A stretch of 25,969 nucleotides of DNA from a virus. A model generated the notes under the pieces. The model made no database searches. It was not told where the DNA came from and saw only the letters and a list, made by a program, of their open reading frames with translations. Positions 22,562-25,969 of this stretch are shown piece after piece; position 1 is the stretch's first letter; every line of letters begins with the position of its first letter. The stretch spans positions 1 to 25,969 of IMG/VR virus record IMGVR_UViG_3300007074_002071, one strand, 5' to 3'. The translations under genes were made by a program, and so were the position numbers.

Positions 22562-22637
22562 AAAAATTTGACTACTCCATCTAGTAGCTATTCCGCCTCG
22601 CAACCACAACCTGTTGTGCCCTCCCCTCTTTTTGCCC
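22562..22637 (+). promoter_or_regulatory. Short gap with possible promoter and CTACT/AGTAG palindrome
   Basis: AAAAAATTTGACTACT contains TTGACT (22568-22573) as a possible -35; about 15 bp later TATTCC is a weak -10. CTACT (22572-22576) and AGTAG (22583-22587) form an inverted pair with 6-nt spacing and resemble the ends of the immunity operator (TAGTAG). This could be a second promoter for the primase gene, perhaps with a repressor site, but each element is weak. Confidence 0.35.
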
Positions 22638-24725
22638 GTGCCTAAAAAACAATCGTCCGAGCCGTCCGAGGCTCCTGAAACTCCACCTGTGAAGGTTGAC
22701 CATGTGAAGGAGATTTACTCCGCGCTTTCTGGTCAACCTGTCCTACTTCGCGTCCGGGAGGGAAAGAAGGGGCCAGTCGATAGGGGCTGGGATCAAACAA
22801 CATGGGAGGACACGCTCGACGAGGGATATCGCGAGGATCTCGGGCGGGGAAATATCGGTGTATTGCTGGGTCGTCGGAGTGCATTGAGGGTCGCGGGGGA
22901 GGTGTATCACCTTTGCTCGATCGATATCGATGACGACGCGGACGTTGAGCCGTTCCTTGAGCTCAATCCGAGGCTCCGTCAGACGTTGATGACTAAGGGC
23001 AAGCGAGGGGGAAATCTCTGGGTCTGGGCATTGCGCGATTCGTATCCGGCTATGCACTACCTGAAGAAAACCGGAGAAAACGGAGAGCCGGATAGAGATC
23101 AACCGTGGGGCGAGTGGAGAACTGACGGGGTGAACGAAGAAGGAGAGGAACGCGCTTTCCAAACCGTGATCTACGGGACGCATCCGGACGGGATGCGCTA
23201 TCAGCGAATATCGAAACACAAGAGTCCGATTCGGATGGATTTCGAAGAAATCGAGTGGCCTGAGGAGTTGTTTCTCCCGTGGGCAAAATCGGACTGGGAT
23301 CAGTTGGTTGATGATCACGGAGAGCCGTGGACTAAGAGCAAAAAGGGCGCTTTCACGCTCAATCCGCCGTTTTGGGTGGGGCTCTATGCGACTCAGCGCA
23401 CGATTTTGTATGAGCCTGAAGAGGGTAGATTCTACGACTACCAGGACGATAGGGGGCTCTGGGTGAACGAGTCGGAGGACTCCGTCCGCTGGAAGTATTC
23501 GCTCGATATGAAAAAAGCGAGCGATGACGCAAAGGAACCGGCGTTGTTGGGTAAGCGCACGAATACGTTTTTGCAGGGGTTGACGAGTCTGCTGAAGGGG
23601 TGCGTCGAAAAGCGCGAGGCGTTCAAGAGAGAGCCAGGTCTCGTTCATCTGCAAAACGGGATGCTCGATCTACGCAACGACCCTCCCACCCTGAGCTCGT
23701 TCGAACCCCGCTTTCATTCAAGAAATCAAATCCCGGTCGATCTCGTGGAGGGCGCTGACTGCCCGGTGTTCCGTAAGGAACTACTTGAGGCGGCTTTGCC
23801 GCCCGGTGACGTTTCTCTGATTCAGCGTTGGGCGGGTCAGTTATTACTAGGGGTGAATCTGACTCAAAAAATCATGTTGCTCGTAGGTAAGGAGGGGCGG
23901 GGTAAATCGACGTTAATGAACGTGATTAAGTCCATGATCGGAATGAGTAACATCGCCGGACTTCGAACGGAGCACCTACACCAACGTTTCGAGCTATTCA
24001 ACTACATCGGGAAAACGTTCCTAATCGGTGCCGACGTGCCGGGTAAATTCTTGATGACGGAGGGCGCTCATGTGCTCAAGGCGCTAGTAGGAAAGGACGT
24101 GTTGACCGCAGAGAAGAAGAACGGAGACAGCGTCAACATTATCGGAGATTTCAATATCGGACTTACGTCAAACAGCCGTCTCAAGGTGAAGCTAGACGGG
24201 GACGCGGGGGCATACGGACGCAGGTTGATGATCATCAATTACGAGCGTCCAAAGCCCGAACGCCCCGACCCCCATTTTGAGGAACGACTGATTGCGTCCG
24301 AGGCGTCCGGGATCCTGAACTGGATGATTGAGGGGGCCATGATATTGCTGGAGGAAATCAGGACGACGGGCTCGATCATCATGAATGCCGAGCAAAAGGA
24401 TCGGGTTGAGTCGTTGCTTGCTGAGTCGGATTCGTTACGTCAGTTCGTCACGAAAGTCGTCACGATATCAGAGGGTGACGATGTCACATCGCAGGAATTG
24501 TCCATTGCCTATGTCCAGTATTGCGAAGCGCGAGGATGGAACCCGCTCCCAACGAAACGCGTCGAGTCAGCCATGCCGGACGCGATGACAGAGATCCATC
24601 GGGTAGCGAAACGAAACGACATCAAGCGCGATGACGGGCATCACGCCCAGAAAGCGCAAAGAGGATATCGAGGGATCAAGATATTGGTCACTGAAGATCC
24701 AGAGGAGGGCTTCAGCGATGTCTAG
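22638..24725 (+). CDS. Prim-pol / D5-type SF3 primase-helicase
   Basis: 695 residues from GTG 22638 (MPKKQSSEPSEAPETPPVK); a TTG at 22614 would add eight unlikely residues. The N-terminal domain has GNIGVLLG, the metal-binding acidic patch SIDIDDDADVEP and KGKRGGNLWVWAL, typical of the archaeo-eukaryotic prim-pol fold. The C-terminal half is a D5/SF3 helicase: Walker A GKEGRGKSTLMNVI, Walker B-like TFLIGADVPGK, sensor NIGLTSNSRLKV and an arginine finger in GAYGRRLMIINYE. It primes and unwinds DNA at the phage origin. Its neighbour at 24718 looks like a companion helical domain. Its 5' end also carries a copy of the 19-bp repeat (22652-22670). Confidence 0.9.
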   Translation: MPKKQSSEPSEAPETPPVKVDHVKEIYSALSGQPVLLRVREGKKGPVDRGWDQTTWEDTLDEGYREDLGRGNIGVLLGRRSALRVAGEVYHLCSIDIDDDADVEPFLELNPRLRQTLMTKGKRGGNLWVWALRDSYPAMHYLKKTGENGEPDRDQPWGEWRTDGVNEEGEERAFQTVIYGTHPDGMRYQRISKHKSPIRMDFEEIEWPEELFLPWAKSDWDQLVDDHGEPWTKSKKGAFTLNPPFWVGLYATQRTILYEPEEGRFYDYQDDRGLWVNESEDSVRWKYSLDMKKASDDAKEPALLGKRTNTFLQGLTSLLKGCVEKREAFKREPGLVHLQNGMLDLRNDPPTLSSFEPRFHSRNQIPVDLVEGADCPVFRKELLEAALPPGDVSLIQRWAGQLLLGVNLTQKIMLLVGKEGRGKSTLMNVIKSMIGMSNIAGLRTEHLHQRFELFNYIGKTFLIGADVPGKFLMTEGAHVLKALVGKDVLTAEKKNGDSVNIIGDFNIGLTSNSRLKVKLDGDAGAYGRRLMIINYERPKPERPDPHFEERLIASEASGILNWMIEGAMILLEEIRTTGSIIMNAEQKDRVESLLAESDSLRQFVTKVVTISEGDDVTSQELSIAYVQYCEARGWNPLPTKRVESAMPDAMTEIHRVAKRNDIKRDDGHHAQKAQRGYRGIKILVTEDPEEGFSDV
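22652..22670 (+). repeat. 19-bp repeat copy A at the primase 5' end
   Basis: ATCGTCCGAGCCGTCCGAG matches the 25257 copy (ACCGTCCGAACCGTCCGAG) at 17 of 19 positions. It codes for Ser-Glu-Pro-Ser-Glu, so chance or protein constraint is possible, but the 25.1-kb cluster raises the chance that it is an iteron. Confidence 0.5.
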
Positions 24726-25455
24726 ACCATCACCAAAGGAACGAGCGAGCGCGTTCGTAAGAGGCGCGCGCCCATCGATCGCAGGTCAACACGGTCACGA
24801 TGCTCTGTTTTCGGTCGCTTGTGGACTCGTGGTCGGATTCGGGCTCTCCGATGGGGACGCTTGGGAACTCCTCACAGAATACAATCTAGCTAACTGCAAC
24901 CCAGCATGGTCGGAGAAGGATCTTAGGCGCAAACTCACTCACGCTCGAAGCAAAGCGGACAAGTCTCCGAACGAGGTCGGAGCTCTCCTCAACCAAGATC
25001 GAGCCGATTACACAGGTCCGAAAATCCAGAGCAACGACCCCGGTTCTACTCCGATCCGCAACGACGCCCCGGCTCCCGCGCCTTCTGGAACGCCTCAATC
25101 AACCGCCCAATCTCGGACGGTGCGGACGCCTAAATTCAAAGTTCGAAAGTTAGGGGAAGGGGTAAAAAAGCGAACAGTTCGGACGATTCGGACGGTTGTC
25201 GCCCATACTTTTATAAATAGGTCACCAGTTCCCCCACTCACGAGAGTTAAAGAAACACCGTCCGAACCGTCCGAGAACAAGCAGACTCCGAAGCCTGAGC
25301 CATCTCCAGAACCCGAATCAAAGCCTGTCAAGCGGTCGAGAGAGCTCCTCTGGGGCGATACGCGGACGACGATCATGAGAGATGGAACGGTGACGCGTGA
25401 GCACTCAAACGGACGCATCGAAACCCGTCGATCAGTCGAGAACGAAGAACAATAG
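24718..25455 (+). CDS. Primase-associated helical-domain (PriCT-like) protein with disordered tail
   Basis: 245 residues from ATG 24718, overlapping the helicase stop by 8 nt. Residues about 20-85 (HDALFSVACGLVVGFGLSDG, WELLTEYNLANCNPAWSEKD, LRRKLTHARSK) resemble the helical PriCT-type domain seen attached to phage and plasmid primases, here as a separate protein. Residues about 95-220 are low-complexity, Pro/Ser/Thr/Arg-rich and carry the DNA repeats of the candidate origin. The last 40 (WGDTRTTIMRDGTVTREHSN) are short strands. It likely assists the upstream primase-helicase. Codon and strand composition here change towards C-rich, unlike the genes before it. Confidence 0.68.
   Translation: MSRPSPKERASAFVRGARPSIAGQHGHDALFSVACGLVVGFGLSDGDAWELLTEYNLANCNPAWSEKDLRRKLTHARSKADKSPNEVGALLNQDRADYTGPKIQSNDPGSTPIRNDAPAPAPSGTPQSTAQSRTVRTPKFKVRKLGEGVKKRTVRTIRTVVAHTFINRSPVPPLTRVKETPSEPSENKQTPKPEPSPEPESKPVKRSRELLWGDTRTTIMRDGTVTREHSNGRIETRRSVENEEQ
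25113..25128 (-). repeat. 19-bp repeat copy B (partial)
   Basis: TCGGACGGTGCGGACG is in the orientation opposite to copies A and D and matches the inverted consensus at 15 of 16 positions. It lies in the low-complexity part of the PriCT-like gene. Confidence 0.5.
25178..25275. repeat. Inverted 19-bp repeats around an AT-rich core: candidate replication origin
   Basis: TTCGGACGATTCGGACGGT (25178-25196) and ACCGTCCGAACCGTCCGAG (25257-25275) are inverted copies matching at 17 of 19 positions, each made of two 9-10-bp half repeats. Between them is a 60-bp stretch with ACTTTTATAAATAG, AT-rich in an otherwise GC-rich gene. Further copies lie at 25113 and 22652. Iteron-like repeats, an AT-rich unwinding stretch and an adjacent primase-helicase are the usual parts of a phage origin. 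The location within a disordered coding part supports a DNA-level role. Confidence 0.5.
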
Positions 25456-25466
25456 CCGCAATTTCC

Positions 25467-25880
25467 ATGGAACAATCTCACCAAGAATCTCCTGAATACA
25501 GATCCGCAGTCGAACGAGCCAGCGTTGAGGAATTCAAGAACCCCTTTGACGTGATCGATGAACAGACAAGAGGGGATCTTATTTGCCAGCTTGCGGAAGT
25601 CCTGACTCCGATCCTCCAGTTCATCGCCAAAGGTCGCCTTACTCGGACGATGGCGATGAGATCATGGGTTTGGTTATACGAGACCCGGTCAGACTTGATC
25701 GCCGGGGAGACGATTGACCAATGCGCCAAGCGCGCCGGAGTCGCACCTCAACGCGTTCACACCTTGATCAAAGAGTTCAGGAACGTCGTCCCAGGTTTCC
25801 GATCATCCCGCCGCAAGTCCGATCGGACCGTTGCCTCTATGAAGAAAACCGCAGCGCGAAAAAGGAGGGGCGAAAAATGA
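25467..25880 (+). CDS. Small HTH-like protein downstream of replication genes
   Basis: 137 residues from ATG 25467, without a clear ribosome site. Residues about 83-110 (TIDQCAKRAGVAPQRVHTLI) look like a sigma-type or terminase-small-subunit-like helix-turn-helix, and the C-terminal 25 residues are strongly basic (RRKSDRTVASMKKTAARKRR). It might be a late regulator or DNA-packaging adaptor; the head and terminase genes would be expected just to the right. The next ORF overlaps by ATGA. Confidence 0.65.
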   Translation: MEQSHQESPEYRSAVERASVEEFKNPFDVIDEQTRGDLICQLAEVLTPILQFIAKGRLTRTMAMRSWVWLYETRSDLIAGETIDQCAKRAGVAPQRVHTLIKEFRNVVPGFRSSRRKSDRTVASMKKTAARKRRGEK

Positions 25881-25969
25881 GCGCCGCGAACACCCGCGCC
25901 GCCCCGCGCCCCCCCCCAGGACTAAGGAATCTTTTTTTTTACGCGAAAAATAGAACGGGTTCCGCTCTG
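25877..25969 (+). CDS. Start of a gene cut by the window end
   Basis: ATG 25877 overlaps the previous stop (ATGA), has GGAGGGG upstream, and the frame stays open for 31 codons to the last base (MSAANTRAAPRPPPGLRNLF). Runs of nine C (25909-25917) and nine T (25932-25940) lie in the first part; the reading frame depends on their exact length. Function cannot be judged. Confidence 0.5.
   Translation, partial: MSAANTRAAPRPPPGLRNLFFYAKNRTGSAL

Noticed and set aside
22614-22637. TTG start for the primase gene
   Set aside because: The added residues (CPPLFLPV) look non-coding; GTG 22638 begins a typical hydrophilic N-terminus.
1-25969. CRISPR array, insertion sequence or rRNA
   Set aside because: No regularly spaced identical repeats, no transposase motif and no rRNA-like sequence were seen on reading through.

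Overview
This window reads as part of a temperate, lambda-like siphophage (long non-contractile tail). Going left to right it holds the tail module, a probable lysis/accessory cassette, a convergent integrase, a phage attachment site, a CI-like repressor, an early gene cluster and a replication module. The host is not named by the sequence. The GC-rich composition and the style of the integrase suggest a Verrucomicrobia-type bacterium (Opitutales/Puniceicoccales-like), but that is inference from memory and not a search result.

Region 1 (1-9352, all + strand) is the tail module, in the order small tail-region protein, G/GT tail chaperones with a probable -1 ribosomal frameshift, tape measure, a fused distal-tail/DUF2163 protein, an NlpC/P60 peptidase and a 1163-residue tail-tip (J/TipJ-like) protein. 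The genes overlap by 1-4 nt and most lack a Shine-Dalgarno sequence. Region 2 (9357-12007) holds two lipoproteins (one with a Cys-His-Glu arrangement), an alpha/beta hydrolase and a membrane-anchored protein. A 179-bp non-coding stretch within it carries three consecutive hairpins. No classical lysozyme or holin is visible.

Region 3 (12070-13616) contains a tyrosine integrase on the - strand. Next to it lies the 3' part of a tRNA-Ala-like gene (13466-13510), flanked by copies of a GCGGTTGCCA motif. The tRNA fragment has no 5' half and both sides are phage-like, so this is best read as attP of a non-integrated or circular phage genome rather than attL or attR. Region 4 (13617-14952) has a small membrane/zinc-ribbon protein, a CI-like repressor (-) and a divergent early gene (+). 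Between these last two sits an exactly symmetric promoter/operator that would give two leaderless mRNAs.

Region 5 (14978-22561) is the early cluster, with strong Shine-Dalgarno sites and ATGA/TTGA overlaps: small unknowns, an RlpA-like DPBB membrane protein, a cytosine-5 DNA methyltransferase with five 34-residue repeats in its target-recognition region, a 783-residue ParB-family protein without ParA, and a deoxyribosyltransferase-like protein. Region 6 (22638 to the end) has a prim-pol/D5-type SF3 primase-helicase and a PriCT-like accessory protein. The accessory gene carries a 19-bp inverted repeat around an AT-rich stretch, which is a candidate origin. An HTH-like protein and a truncated ORF at the right edge follow.

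Although almost all genes lie on the + strand, that strand is C-rich from 0 to about 12 kb, G-rich from about 14 to 24.7 kb and turns C-rich again near the repeats at 25.1 kb. The whole fits one circularly permuted phage genome whose terminase and head genes lie outside the window.
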